This document shows, one piece after another, positions 17,526 to 26,400 of a stretch of DNA of 64,000 bases; position 1 is the stretch's first letter; every line of letters starts with the position of its first letter. Under the pieces are notes generated by a model. The model had not been told where the DNA came from. It ran no database searches and was given only the letters and a program-made list of their open reading frames with translations. The stretch is from Mycolicibacterium frederiksbergense. Its GTDB lineage: Bacteria > Actinomycetota > Actinomycetes > Mycobacteriales > Mycobacteriaceae. The stretch spans positions 992,001-1,056,000 of the forward strand of contig NZ_CP038799.1 in the NCBI RefSeq assembly GCF_012223425.1, in the 5' to 3' direction. Made by a program: the position numbers and the translations under genes.

Positions 17526-18068
17526 ATGGCCCTCACCGCCGTGCTCGTCATCGACATGCTCAACGCCTACCGGCACCCCGACGCCGAGAAGTTGACCGAC
17601 AGCGTCGCCGGCATCGTCGACCCACTGGCCGACCTGATCCGGCGCGGCCGTGCCCGCGATGACGTCGACGTCATCTACGTCAACGACAACTACGGCGACT
17701 TCACCGGGGACTGGGACGACATCGTGGGCGCGGCGCTCGACGGCGCCCGGCCCGACCTGGTGGAACCCCTGCTGCCGACGCCGGACTGCCTGCGGCTCAC
17801 CAAGGTCCGGCACAGCGCCTTCTACTCCACCCAGCTGGACTACCTGCTGCAGCAGCTGAAGCCGGACCGTCTGACGCTCACCGGCCAGGTCACCGAGCAG
17901 TGCGTGCTCTATACCGCCCTCGACGCCTACATACGGCACTACGAGGTGGTGGTGCCGCCCGATGCGGTGGCACACATCGACGCGGGCCTCGGGGAGGCGG
18001 CCCTGCACATGATGCGCCGCAACATGCGCGCCCAGCTCACCCCCGCGGCGGACTGCCTGCCGGTGTGA
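17526..18068 (+). CDS. Isochorismatase-family cysteine hydrolase
   Basis: A 180-residue alpha/beta hydrolase of the isochorismatase-like superfamily. The catalytic Asp is in [11 protein letters not shown], the Lys in [11 protein letters not shown] and the nucleophilic Cys in [17 protein letters not shown]. Members include nicotinamidases, N-carbamoyl amidohydrolases and maleamate amidohydrolases, all releasing ammonia from small amides. It stands alone, with 34 bp to sseA and no operator-like repeat in its 185-bp upstream gap. Whether it belongs to the adjacent catabolic block (an amidohydrolase would fit) or to the sseA backbone is undecided. Confidence 0.88.
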   Translation: MALTAVLVIDMLNAYRHPDAEKLTDSVAGIVDPLADLIRRGRARDDVDVIYVNDNYGDFTGDWDDIVGAALDGARPDLVEPLLPTPDCLRLTKVRHSAFYSTQLDYLLQQLKPDRLTLTGQVTEQCVLYTALDAYIRHYEVVVPPDAVAHIDAGLGEAALHMMRRNMRAQLTPAADCLPV

Positions 18069-18102
18069 GCGATGCGCCATTGATCATGGGTACGCTCATG
18101 GG

Positions 18103-18999
18103 GTGCCGCTTCCTGCCGATCCAGACCCCGCCCTCGTCGCCTATGCGCACCCCGAACGTTTGGTCACCGCGGATTGGCTGTCGGCCAATCTCGGGCGGCC
18201 CGGGCTGTCCATCGTGGAGTCCGATGAGGACGTCCTGCTCTACGACACCGGGCACATCCCGGGCGCGGTGAAGATCGACTGGCACACCGACCTCAACGAC
18301 GCGTGCGTCCGCGACTACATCAACGGTGCGCAGTTCGCGGAACTGATGGACCGCAAGGGCATCTCGCGCGATGACACGGTGGTCATCTACGGCGACAAGA
18401 GCAACTGGTGGGCCGCCTACGCGCTGTGGGTGTTCACCCTGTTCGGCCATCCCGATGTCCGCCTGCTCGACGGTGGGCGCGATCTGTGGGTGTCCAACGG
18501 CCGCGACACCACCCTGGATGTGCCGAGCAAGCCGAGCAGCGGCTACCCGGTCGTCGAACGCGATGACGCCGCCATCCGGGCGTTCCGCGACGATGTGCTC
18601 GGCGTGCTCGGGCAGGAGCCGCTGATCGACGTCCGCTCCCCGCAGGAGTACACCGGCGAGCGCACCCATATGCCCGACTACCCGGAGGAAGGCGCGCTGC
18701 GGGGCGGTCACATCCCGACCGCGGTGTCGATCCCGTGGGCCAAGGCCGCCGAGGACAGCGGACGCTTCCGCAACCGTGCCGACCTCGACGCGCTGTACGG
18801 ACATCTCACCGCCGAGGACAAGACGATCGTCTACTGCCGCATCGGCGAACGGTCCAGCCACACCTGGTTCGTGCTGACCCATCTGCTGGGCCTGCCGAAC
18901 GTGCGCAACTACGACGGATCCTGGACCGAATGGGGCAACGCCGTGCGGGTACCGGTCGCCGTCGGTGACGAGCCCGGATCGGCGCCCGCCGCCACATGA
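18103..18999 (+). CDS. sseA: Thiosulfate/3-mercaptopyruvate sulfurtransferase (rhodanese)
   Basis: A 298-residue protein with two rhodanese domains. The inactive N-terminal domain ends with [14 protein letters not shown] linker; the active C-terminal domain has [14 protein letters not shown] and the cysteine loop [12 protein letters not shown], the cysteine that carries persulfide. It moves sulfur to cyanide or thiols. GTG at 18103 is the start, as in the recalled SseA of M. tuberculosis (297 residues). It overlaps the SufE-like gene by 4 bp. This marks resumption of the conserved backbone after the accessory block. Confidence 0.95.
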   Translation: MPLPADPDPALVAYAHPERLVTADWLSANLGRPGLSIVESDEDVLLYDTGHIPGAVKIDWHTDLNDACVRDYINGAQFAELMDRKGISRDDTVVIYGDKSNWWAAYALWVFTLFGHPDVRLLDGGRDLWVSNGRDTTLDVPSKPSSGYPVVERDDAAIRAFRDDVLGVLGQEPLIDVRSPQEYTGERTHMPDYPEEGALRGGHIPTAVSIPWAKAAEDSGRFRNRADLDALYGHLTAEDKTIVYCRIGERSSHTWFVLTHLLGLPNVRNYDGSWTEWGNAVRVPVAVGDEPGSAPAAT

Positions 19000-19412
19000 C
19001 CATGCCCGAGGCACTCGCCGAGGTCGTCGGGGAGTTCCAGGAGGTCAACGGGCAGGACAAGCTGCAGCTGCTGCTGGAGTTCGCCAATGAGCTTCCGGAG
19101 CTGCCGCCGCACCTGGAGGAGGCCGCCATGGAACCGGTCCCCGAGTGCCAATCGCCACTGTTCCTGGACGTCGACGCGACCGACCCCGACCATGTGCGGC
19201 TGTTCTTCAGCGCTCCCGCCGAGGCACCGACGACACGAGGTTTCGCGTCGATCCTGGCCGCCGGCCTGGACGGGCAGTCCGCCGCCGACATCCTGGCGGT
19301 TCCCGATGATTTCTACGCCGACCTGGGCCTGGCAGCACTGATCAGCCCGCTGCGGCTGCGCGGGATGTCGGCCATGCTGGCCCGGATCAAGCGCCGGCTG
19401 CGCGCGCACTGA
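18996..19412 (+). CDS. SufE-family Fe-S cluster assembly / sulfur acceptor protein
   Basis: A 138-residue SufE-like protein. The conserved sulfur-accepting cysteine lies in [13 protein letters not shown], and the C-terminal [26 protein letters not shown] is the usual family helix. SufE proteins take persulfide sulfur from a desulfurase or rhodanese partner. The 4-bp overlap with sseA suggests the two act together; in M. tuberculosis the same pair is Rv3283-Rv3284 as I recall it. Confidence 0.93.
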   Translation: MTMPEALAEVVGEFQEVNGQDKLQLLLEFANELPELPPHLEEAAMEPVPECQSPLFLDVDATDPDHVRLFFSAPAEAPTTRGFASILAAGLDGQSAADILAVPDDFYADLGLAALISPLRLRGMSAMLARIKRRLRAH

Positions 19413-19626
19413 CACCGCCCGCGGCCGGGGGTTTCCGGGCTGTGAGTGCGATCACCGTTGTCGTCGGTGTCAATATTGCCGACCACGGCAATTCCCGCCG
19501 ATCCGTGCCAGAATGGCCCATAGCCAGCTAACTAGCCAGCGAGCCGTCCGCACCGCCCGCCGGCTGGGATGCCACGGTGTTGGGCGGGGGCCAGCGCACA
19601 GGACGATAGGAAAGGGGCCCGGCTCG

Positions 19627-21060
19627 ATGAACCGGCAGGCCAGAGACGTCATTCTCTATGAGCTCAACGAAGTCCCGTGGGATGTCGTCGACATCTACGT
19701 CAAGAATCGTCCCGACTCGCACCTCGCCGCGCTGCTGGCCGAGGGTCAGTCGCTGACCACCGTGCACGAGGACCGCGAAGAACTGCAGGGCCTGCAGCCG
19801 TGGCGCACCTGGCCGACGCTGCACACCTCCTCCTACGAACACAACTCCTTCGACCTGGGCCAGGATCCCTCGACGTTCCGCGGCGAGCCGATCTGGGACG
19901 TGGCCGAGAAGGCCGGCCTGTCCGTCGGGTTGTTCGGCCCGATGCAGAGCTGGCCCGCCCGCCCGTTCAAGCACGGCGGCTTCTATGTGCCCGACACCTT
20001 CAGCTCCGACGCCAAGACCTATCCGCCCGCGCTGGAACGCTTCCAGGCGTTCAACCTCGCGATGACCGGTGAGAACGGATTCTCGCCGGATTCCGCACTG
20101 AGCCCCAAGGCACTGGCCGGTACTGCGGTGGATCTGGTGCGGCTCGGGCTGACCCCGCGGGTCACCGCCACCCTGGCCACCCATCTGGTCAAGGAGCGAA
20201 TCGACCCGCGCTACAAGGCTTTCCGATCGGCGATGCAGGCCCCACTGAGCTTCGACCTGTACTGGCGCCAGCACCGAAAGAACAACCCGCGCCTGAGCGT
20301 CTTCTTCACCAACCACGTGGCCGGCATGATGCACCGGTTCTGGGGTGACGGTATGCCCGGTTACACCGAGAAGTACGAGTACGACGCCGACGAGGTGTAC
20401 GGCAGCTTCATCGTCGCCGCCATGGACATCACCGACCGCCAGATCGGCCGCATCCGCAAGTACCTGGCCAAGCATCCGCAGTCGATGCTGGTGCTGTCGG
20501 CCAGCATGGGCCAGGGCCCGGTCGAGGTGCCCAAATTCGACGGCGGCCGCTTCGTCCTGGACGACCACACCAAGCTGATCGCCAAGCTGGGCCTCAAGCC
20601 CGCCGACGTCGCGCTGGCGATGTACCCGATGCTCTCACTGGTCTTCGGGTCCGAGTCCGATGCCGCCGAGGCCGTCGCACCGCTGGAATCGGTTCTGGTG
20701 AACGGCTCCGAACGGCTGTTCGCCCGGCTGCGGGTGGAGGGCAAGACCGTCACCTTCGGCATCGACTACACGGTGCCCGGCGATGACACCACGACCGTGA
20801 CGCTGCGGGCTGCGGGCGCCGACGCCGGCGTGACCGTCCCGGCGACCGAGTTGGGTCTGAGCGTGCATTCGCGCATCGGTGGCGTGAACACCGGCTACCA
20901 CATCCCCGAAGGCATCCTGCTGGCCGCCGGCGCGGGTGTGACCGCGGATCCGTCGCGCAAGGAGGTCGACATCCTCGATGTGGCGCCGTCACTGTTGGCC
21001 AATGCCCTCGGTGTGGAACCGTCACCGTCGATGAAGGGCATCCCCACCCTGTTCGGCTGA
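19627..21060 (+). CDS. Alkaline-phosphatase-superfamily / type I phosphodiesterase-like protein
   Basis: A 477-residue protein. The N-terminal RDVILYELNEVPWDVVDIYVKNRP and the later VFFTNHVAGMMHRFWGD and DVAPSLLANALGVEPSPSMKGIPT are what type I phosphodiesterase/alkaline-phosphatase superfamily hydrolases look like, the last being the GTP-type end motif. However, the usual nucleophile (Thr/Ser after DGx) is not obvious and the familiar SDHG is replaced by a SASMGQGPVEVP region, so activity may be lost or altered. ATG at 19627 is chosen with a purine-rich site upstream. It sits between the SufE-like gene and accA3, where M. tuberculosis has no such gene to my memory. Confidence 0.68.
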   Translation: MNRQARDVILYELNEVPWDVVDIYVKNRPDSHLAALLAEGQSLTTVHEDREELQGLQPWRTWPTLHTSSYEHNSFDLGQDPSTFRGEPIWDVAEKAGLSVGLFGPMQSWPARPFKHGGFYVPDTFSSDAKTYPPALERFQAFNLAMTGENGFSPDSALSPKALAGTAVDLVRLGLTPRVTATLATHLVKERIDPRYKAFRSAMQAPLSFDLYWRQHRKNNPRLSVFFTNHVAGMMHRFWGDGMPGYTEKYEYDADEVYGSFIVAAMDITDRQIGRIRKYLAKHPQSMLVLSASMGQGPVEVPKFDGGRFVLDDHTKLIAKLGLKPADVALAMYPMLSLVFGSESDAAEAVAPLESVLVNGSERLFARLRVEGKTVTFGIDYTVPGDDTTTVTLRAAGADAGVTVPATELGLSVHSRIGGVNTGYHIPEGILLAAGAGVTADPSRKEVDILDVAPSLLANALGVEPSPSMKGIPTLFG

Positions 21061-21086
21061 GCACGAACTCGACAACTGTCTACAAG

Positions 21087-21115
21087 CGGCGGTGCCCCGA
21101 AGCGGGGCACCGCCG
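21087..21115 (+). terminator. Stem-loop terminator after phosphatase-like gene
   Basis: A 12-bp perfect GC-rich stem (CGGCGGTGCCCC paired with GGGGCACCGCCG) with a GAAGC loop, 26 bp past the stop codon. No T-run follows, which is usual for mycobacterial intrinsic terminators. The rest of the gap to accA3 holds the accA3 promoter region. Confidence 0.75.
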
Positions 21116-21306
21116 TTCCAGTCTGAGGATGCAATCGGGGGCATTCCCGCAGCGCAGCTACCGCGCACGTCACACGTACCGACCAGTAACAAACTCGCCT
21201 TACCGGAAGGGCAACGGTAACTCGCCCGAAAATCGGGGGTCCGACTCGCCACCCCGGAATTGGACACATAAACTTCGCCCGATACATTCTTAAAGACGTT
21301 TCTTAG

Positions 21307-23127
<1,821 letters not shown>

Positions 23128-23142
23128 AACCCTTTCCCGAAT

Positions 23143-23189
23143 GGCCACTTATTGCACGCTCTATCGAGACCTCCGTGCGATAAGTGGCC
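23143..23189 (+). terminator. Long hairpin after accA3
   Basis: GGCCACTTAT (23143-23152) pairs with ATAAGTGGCC (23180-23189); one G-U step inside, GCACG (23154-23158) pairs with CGTGC (23174-23178), giving a stem of about 16 bp with a 15-nt loop. It begins 15 bp after the accA3 stop and ends 18 bp before the next start. Termination is the simplest role, but the AT-containing stem is unlike ordinary GC-only mycobacterial terminators. Confidence 0.6.
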
Positions 23190-23207
23190 GTTCGTCGGGC
23201 TGACGCC

Positions 23208-23540
23208 ATGGAACCTGTCGAAATCAACAACGGGCAGTGGTACCTGCGGGGACTGCGCTACGACGATCGCGTCGATGACCGCCCGGCCCTGGCCGACCTC
23301 GGCGAAACCGACCTCGATTACATCGACGAGGCCGCCGACGGCTGGGAGTCCGACACCCGCTACACCTGGGCGGTGTGCGAGCCGAGCACCGGTGAACTGC
23401 TGGCCGAGGTCACCCTGGACCGCGAGACGGGGTTCATGGCCAGCAGGGCACGGCCGGGCTTCGAGGACGCCGCCGCGATGTCCGAGGACACCGTGCGGCG
23501 CTACGCGTCGGCCGCGCTGGGCCTCACGGTGCACACCTGA
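23208..23540 (+). CDS. Small conserved hypothetical protein, GNAT-like
   Basis: A 110-residue acidic protein. The order of elements, LRGLRYDDRVDDRPALADLG, then a helix, then TRYTWAVCEPSTGELLAEVTLDRETG, resembles the N-terminal half of a RimJ/RimL-type GNAT acetyltransferase, but the acetyl-CoA-binding R/Q-x-x-G-x-G/A loop is absent. It may be a GNAT-derived binding protein or a truncated relative. ATG at 23208 is chosen over an in-frame upstream GTG at 23184 because that one lies within the hairpin. No partner is evident. Confidence 0.55.
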   Translation: MEPVEINNGQWYLRGLRYDDRVDDRPALADLGETDLDYIDEAADGWESDTRYTWAVCEPSTGELLAEVTLDRETGFMASRARPGFEDAAAMSEDTVRRYASAALGLTVHT

Positions 23541-23541
23541 C

Positions 23542-24105
23542 TCAGGAGCGCTCCGGTCGCTCGTCGATATCGGCGCCGCCGGCCAGGTCACCACATTCGA
23601 CGGTGACAACGTCGGACCGGGCGCGCAGGAACGGCCCGGCTCCCACATCACCGCTCAGTCCGGTGAGCAATTCCGGCCAGTACCGGCGCGCGATGACGAC
23701 GGGATGTCCCGGACGGCCGGCATAGACCGCTCTGGCCAGCCCGGACGGTGCCGAGCGGGCCGCCTCCAGCACCCTTGCCACCACATCGGCCCCGACATCG
23801 GGGGTATCCACGAGATGCACGACGGCATAGGCCGCATCCGCGGCGCTCAACCCCGACCGCAATGACGCCGACAATCCGTCGGCCCAGTCGGCGGCGTGCA
23901 CCGCGCGGGCCGGGGCGGGCAGGTCCACCGTGTCCACACCGGCAGCGCCCAACACCACGATCACCTCATCACAGCCACCATGATCCAGCGCCGAAACCGC
24001 GCGTCTCAACCAATCACCCTTGACAGCAAGCACTTTCGGCATTCCATAGCGGGTGCCGGCACCGGCGGCCAACAGCACGCCGGCGGCGTGGACGTCAGTC
24101 GACAT
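23542..24105 (-). CDS. MobA/MocA-like nucleotidyltransferase
   Basis: A 187-residue MobA-like NTP transferase. The nucleotide-binding start reads GVLLAAGAGTRYGMPKVLA, followed by LRRAVSALDHGGCDEVIVVLGAAG, LRSGLSAADAAYAVVHLVDTPDVGADVVARVL (the metal-binding region, usually with D-M/P-P) and GRPGHPVVI. Relatives transfer CMP or GMP to molybdopterin (MocA, MobA) or act in CoxI-linked cofactor insertion. No molybdoenzyme gene is near, so its substrate is open. ATG at 24105 is chosen since the family start motif follows within 8 residues; the frame extends 58 codons upstream with unrelated sequence. Confidence 0.8.
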   Translation of the reverse strand: MSTDVHAAGVLLAAGAGTRYGMPKVLAVKGDWLRRAVSALDHGGCDEVIVVLGAAGVDTVDLPAPARAVHAADWADGLSASLRSGLSAADAAYAVVHLVDTPDVGADVVARVLEAARSAPSGLARAVYAGRPGHPVVIARRYWPELLTGLSGDVGAGPFLRARSDVVTVECGDLAGGADIDERPERS

Positions 24106-24419
24106 GTCATCAGTGTGAACCCCGGGGGTGCCCGGCCCAGCACCCGGGGGAATGACGTCCGCGTCGACGATGGCGGGCAGCATGCGCCTTGATGAGAGTC
24201 CGGTAAGGCGATTGTTCGCGGTGATCATGTGGCGTAGGGTCGTTACCAGGTTGAGTTCACAGCCGGCAGCACGCGTCACCGCACTCTACGGGGCCTGCGA
24301 GAGTCCGCACGACACGCCTCAAGCACATGGGGCTGATTCTTCTCACACCCCGGATACGCAGACGCGTCCCAGCACACACAGGTTCATCCGACGTGCACCC
24401 GACTGATGGAGTCCGCAAA
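24106..24419. other. Intergenic gap with a sigma-A-like promoter candidate
   Basis: Divergent gap between the MobA-like and STAS genes. A TTGTTC (24212-24217) and TAGGGT (24235-24240) pair with 17-bp spacing could be a rightward promoter, leaving a 180-nt leader before the STAS start. A GC-rich imperfect hairpin lies around 24119-24160. I see no open frame here that looks coding. Confidence 0.35.
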
Positions 24420-24791
24420 ATGTCTCACCTCACCGACACCGCGCAAGTCGCCGCTACGCAGCACCTCACCCGCGATCGGGCGAGCTACACCACACAGGCG
24501 CTACCGCCGTCGACCGTCGTGATCACCGTCGAAGGTGAACTCGACGCGGCCAACACCACACAGTTCAGCGAATACGTCCAACTTCGCCTGCGCAATGCCG
24601 ACAAATTGGTGCTCGACCTCAGCGGCGTGACATTCTTTGCGGCCGAAGCATTTTCGGCAGTTCACAAAGTGAGTGTCCAAGCCGCCGGACAGAACGTGCA
24701 ATGGAATCTGCTGACCAGCGCACCCGTCGACCGGATGTTGCAGATCTGCGATCCCGACCACGCGCTCGGCGAACTGCGCCGCGCGGGCTGA
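24420..24791 (+). CDS. STAS-domain anti-anti-sigma-like protein with altered phosphosite
   Basis: A 123-residue single STAS domain (about residues 28-120): VVITVEGELDAANTTQFSEYVQLRL, then LVLDLSGVTFFAAEAFSAVHKV. In SpoIIAA-type antagonists this segment holds DSSG with a phosphorylated Ser; here the four positions read Ala74-Ala75-Glu76-Ala77, so no phosphoacceptor remains and the Glu may mimic phosphate. It lies next to, and converges on, sigF, whose anti-sigma factor RsbW is controlled by such antagonists (RsfA/RsfB in M. tuberculosis). ATG at 24420 follows GGAG at a good distance. Confidence 0.85.
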   Translation: MSHLTDTAQVAATQHLTRDRASYTTQALPPSTVVITVEGELDAANTTQFSEYVQLRLRNADKLVLDLSGVTFFAAEAFSAVHKVSVQAAGQNVQWNLLTSAPVDRMLQICDPDHALGELRRAG

Positions 24792-24792
24792 G

Positions 24793-25545
24793 CTACTGCA
24801 GCTCGTCCCGCAGGCGCGCCAGCGATTTCGCCAACAGCCGCGACACGTGCATCTGTGAGATGCCGACACGCTCGGCGATCTGCGACTGCGTCATCGACTC
24901 GAAGAACCTCAGGATCAGCACCGTGCGCTCGCGCTCGGGCAATGTGGCCAGCAGGGGCCGCAACGCTTCCCGGTTCTCGATCTGATCCAGCGCGTCGTCC
25001 GAAGACCCCAGCGTGTCGGCGATCGCCGGCGCCTCGTCGTCACCCGAACCACCGCTGTCGATGGACAGCGTGTTGTACGAGCTACCGGCGATCAGTCCTT
25101 CGACCACCTCTTGGCGATCCATCCCGAGCTCGGCAGCGAGTTCGGTAGGGGTCGGCGCGTGACCCAACCGTTGCGACAACTCCGCGGTGGCCGCACCCAA
25201 CCGCAGGTGCAGTTCCTTGAGCCTGCGGGGCACCTTCACCGACCAACCGTTGTCACGGAAATGCCTGCGCACCTCGCCCATGATCGTCGGCACGGCGTAG
25301 GAGGCGAAGTCCGATCCGGCGTCGACGTCGAAGCGGTTGACGGCGTTGACCAATCCGACGCGGGCCACCTGCACCAGGTCGTCGCGGGCTTCGCCGCGGC
25401 CCTCGAACCGCCGCGCAATGTGGTCTGCCAGGGGAAGGCAGCGCTGCACTATCCGCTCGCGTTGACGCGCGAATTGTGCTGAGCCATCGGGGAGTTCGCG
25501 GAGCTCGCGGAACATCTCGATGACGTCGGCGTATTCCGAACTCAC
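24793..25545 (-). CDS. sigF: Alternative RNA polymerase sigma factor SigF
   Basis: A 250-residue sigma-B/F/G-type factor. Region 2 reads RCLPLADHIARRFEGRGEARDDLVQVARVGLVNAVNRFDVDAGSDFASYAVPTIMGEVRRHFRD, region 3 follows with PTPTELAAELG, and region 4 carries LPERERTVLILRFFESMTQSQIAERVGISQMHVSRLLAKSLARL. SigF drives stationary-phase, pigment and stress genes in mycobacteria. GTG at 25545 overlaps the rsbW stop (GTGA), so the pair is coupled. A SigF-type promoter upstream of rsbW would give positive autoregulation. Confidence 0.96.
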   Translation of the reverse strand: MSSEYADVIEMFRELRELPDGSAQFARQRERIVQRCLPLADHIARRFEGRGEARDDLVQVARVGLVNAVNRFDVDAGSDFASYAVPTIMGEVRRHFRDNGWSVKVPRRLKELHLRLGAATAELSQRLGHAPTPTELAAELGMDRQEVVEGLIAGSSYNTLSIDSGGSGDDEAPAIADTLGSSDDALDQIENREALRPLLATLPERERTVLILRFFESMTQSQIAERVGISQMHVSRLLAKSLARLRDELQ

Positions 25546-25967
25546 TGCAGCAGGCTCGCTCGTCTCGCGGTGAGCGCAATCCCGAACACGCTGTTCGCCT
25601 CGTTGAAGGTGCTGACCTCATCGGTCAGCGATTTGAGGACATGCCAGCTGAAGCTGCCGGGAGCCACAATCGTCTCTTCGTCGACCTCACATGTCGTCGA
25701 CGCACGAACCACCACCGCGTCCTCGCGCGGTTCGACCCGCACCAGCAACGGCGAGCCGGGCGCCGCCGACCGGATCAACCGGGTCGCGGCCTCGTCGACC
25801 GCCAGGCGCAAATCGGAGACGGCATCGAAATCCAGATCCTCGAAGGTCGCGACAGCGGACACCAGAGCCCGCAGCACGGCCAGATTCTCCACGGTGGCAG
25901 CCACCCGTAGTTCAACCGATCTGTCTCCGACGACCGCACCGTCGTGCGTGCCCGTACCGTGCACCAT
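25542..25967 (-). CDS. rsbW: Anti-sigma F factor (RsbW/UsfX), serine-kinase-like ATPase
   Basis: A 141-residue HATPase_c-fold anti-sigma factor. The N box region reads FDAVSDLRLAVDEAATRLIRSAAPGS, with Glu in the position of the ATP-Mg general base; the C-terminal GSFSWHVLKSLTDEVSTFNEANSVFGIALTARR is the short anti-sigma lid and G-box region. It binds and silences SigF and is released by STAS antagonists. ATG at 25967 follows GGGAGGTC; the frame extends upstream to 26024, into the promoter. It resembles the 145-residue UsfX of M. tuberculosis. Confidence 0.94.
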   Translation of the reverse strand: MVHGTGTHDGAVVGDRSVELRVAATVENLAVLRALVSAVATFEDLDFDAVSDLRLAVDEAATRLIRSAAPGSPLLVRVEPREDAVVVRASTTCEVDEETIVAPGSFSWHVLKSLTDEVSTFNEANSVFGIALTARRASLLQ

Positions 25968-25995
25968 CTGACCTCCCGCTGAGTCCGCTCGGAGG

Positions 25996-26022
25996 TTACC
26001 CCACAACTGCTGGTAGCTAACC
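25996..26022 (-). promoter_or_regulatory. SigF-type promoter of rsbW-sigF
   Basis: On the minus strand, GGTTA (26022-26018) is separated by 16 bp from GGGTAA (26001-25996), close to the mycobacterial SigF consensus GGWWT-N16/17-GGGTAY. It ends about 30 bp before the rsbW start. Autoregulation of this operon by SigF is established in M. tuberculosis. Confidence 0.62.
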
Positions 26023-26082
26023 AACGGTGCTGCACCGCCTCACGGGTGTGTCACCCCGACGTGCGCCGGGTAATCCTGCTGT

Positions 26083-26202
26083 ATGAGCAACAACACGTTG
26101 CGCCGGATTCTCATCGCGGTCGCGGTGGTGCTGACGATCATCCTCGTCGCCATCGGCGTGTATGCCGTGGCGTTCCTCATGCTCGGACCGATGATGGCCT
26201 GA
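26083..26202 (+). CDS. Tiny single-pass membrane protein (39 residues)
   Basis: ATG to TGA gives MSNNTLRRILIAVAVV... ending in MLGPMMA, a short basic N-terminus followed by one continuous hydrophobic helix of about 26 residues. Codon use is strongly GC-ending, as in real genes here. A GGGTAA hexamer (26068-26073) sits 9 bp before the ATG, so transcription could start at or next to the start codon (leaderless); the matching upstream -35 is poor. Divergent from rsbW. No family is recognised; small membrane proteins of this type are often stress-induced. Confidence 0.5.
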   Translation: MSNNTLRRILIAVAVVLTIILVAIGVYAVAFLMLGPMMA

Positions 26203-26276
26203 GTTGCGCACGAGCCTGCCGCCGTCACTACCCTCCAGCAGGGGGTTTCCAAACCTCCCCGGCTGTTTCGTGCCAG

Positions 26277-26300
26277 GGGTGCGGGGACGTCCCGGCACCC
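26277..26300. repeat. 24-bp near-perfect palindrome upstream of doxX-like gene
   Basis: GGGTGC-G-GGGAC / GTCCC-G-GCACCC is symmetric in 22 of 24 positions, centred at 26288/26289. It lies about 100 bp before the DoxX start, so it may be an operator or a cruciform/hairpin. A smaller palindrome (GGTTTCCAAACC) lies about 30 bp further upstream. Confidence 0.45.
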
Positions 26301-26400
26301 GCCATCGACGATCCTGACCGCCACAGCTGACGTGTTGGGAGCCAACCACACCCGGGCTGGCGCGTGTTTGCATCCGGCTCGGGCTGGGCACTCCACGGCC

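Noticed and set aside
17526..18068. Assigning the block to nicotinate degradation because maleate-isomerase-like and isochorismatase-like genes co-occur
   Set aside because: No nicotinate hydroxylase, 6-hydroxynicotinate monooxygenase or dihydroxypyridine dioxygenase is present, and the hydrolase lacks the shared operator.
18088..18093. GGGTAC upstream of sseA as a SigF -10
   Set aside because: No GGWWT-like -35 is found at 16-17 bp; the region is the end of the isochorismatase-like gene.
19475..19492. 7-bp inverted repeat ATTGCCG/CGGCAAT between the SufE-like and phosphatase-like genes
   Set aside because: Short, with no T-run and no matching second copy nearby; not enough to call a terminator or operator.
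26203..26400. Possible riboswitch or structured leader upstream of doxX-like gene
   Set aside because: Only palindromes are visible; no known riboswitch core sequence could be matched by eye.
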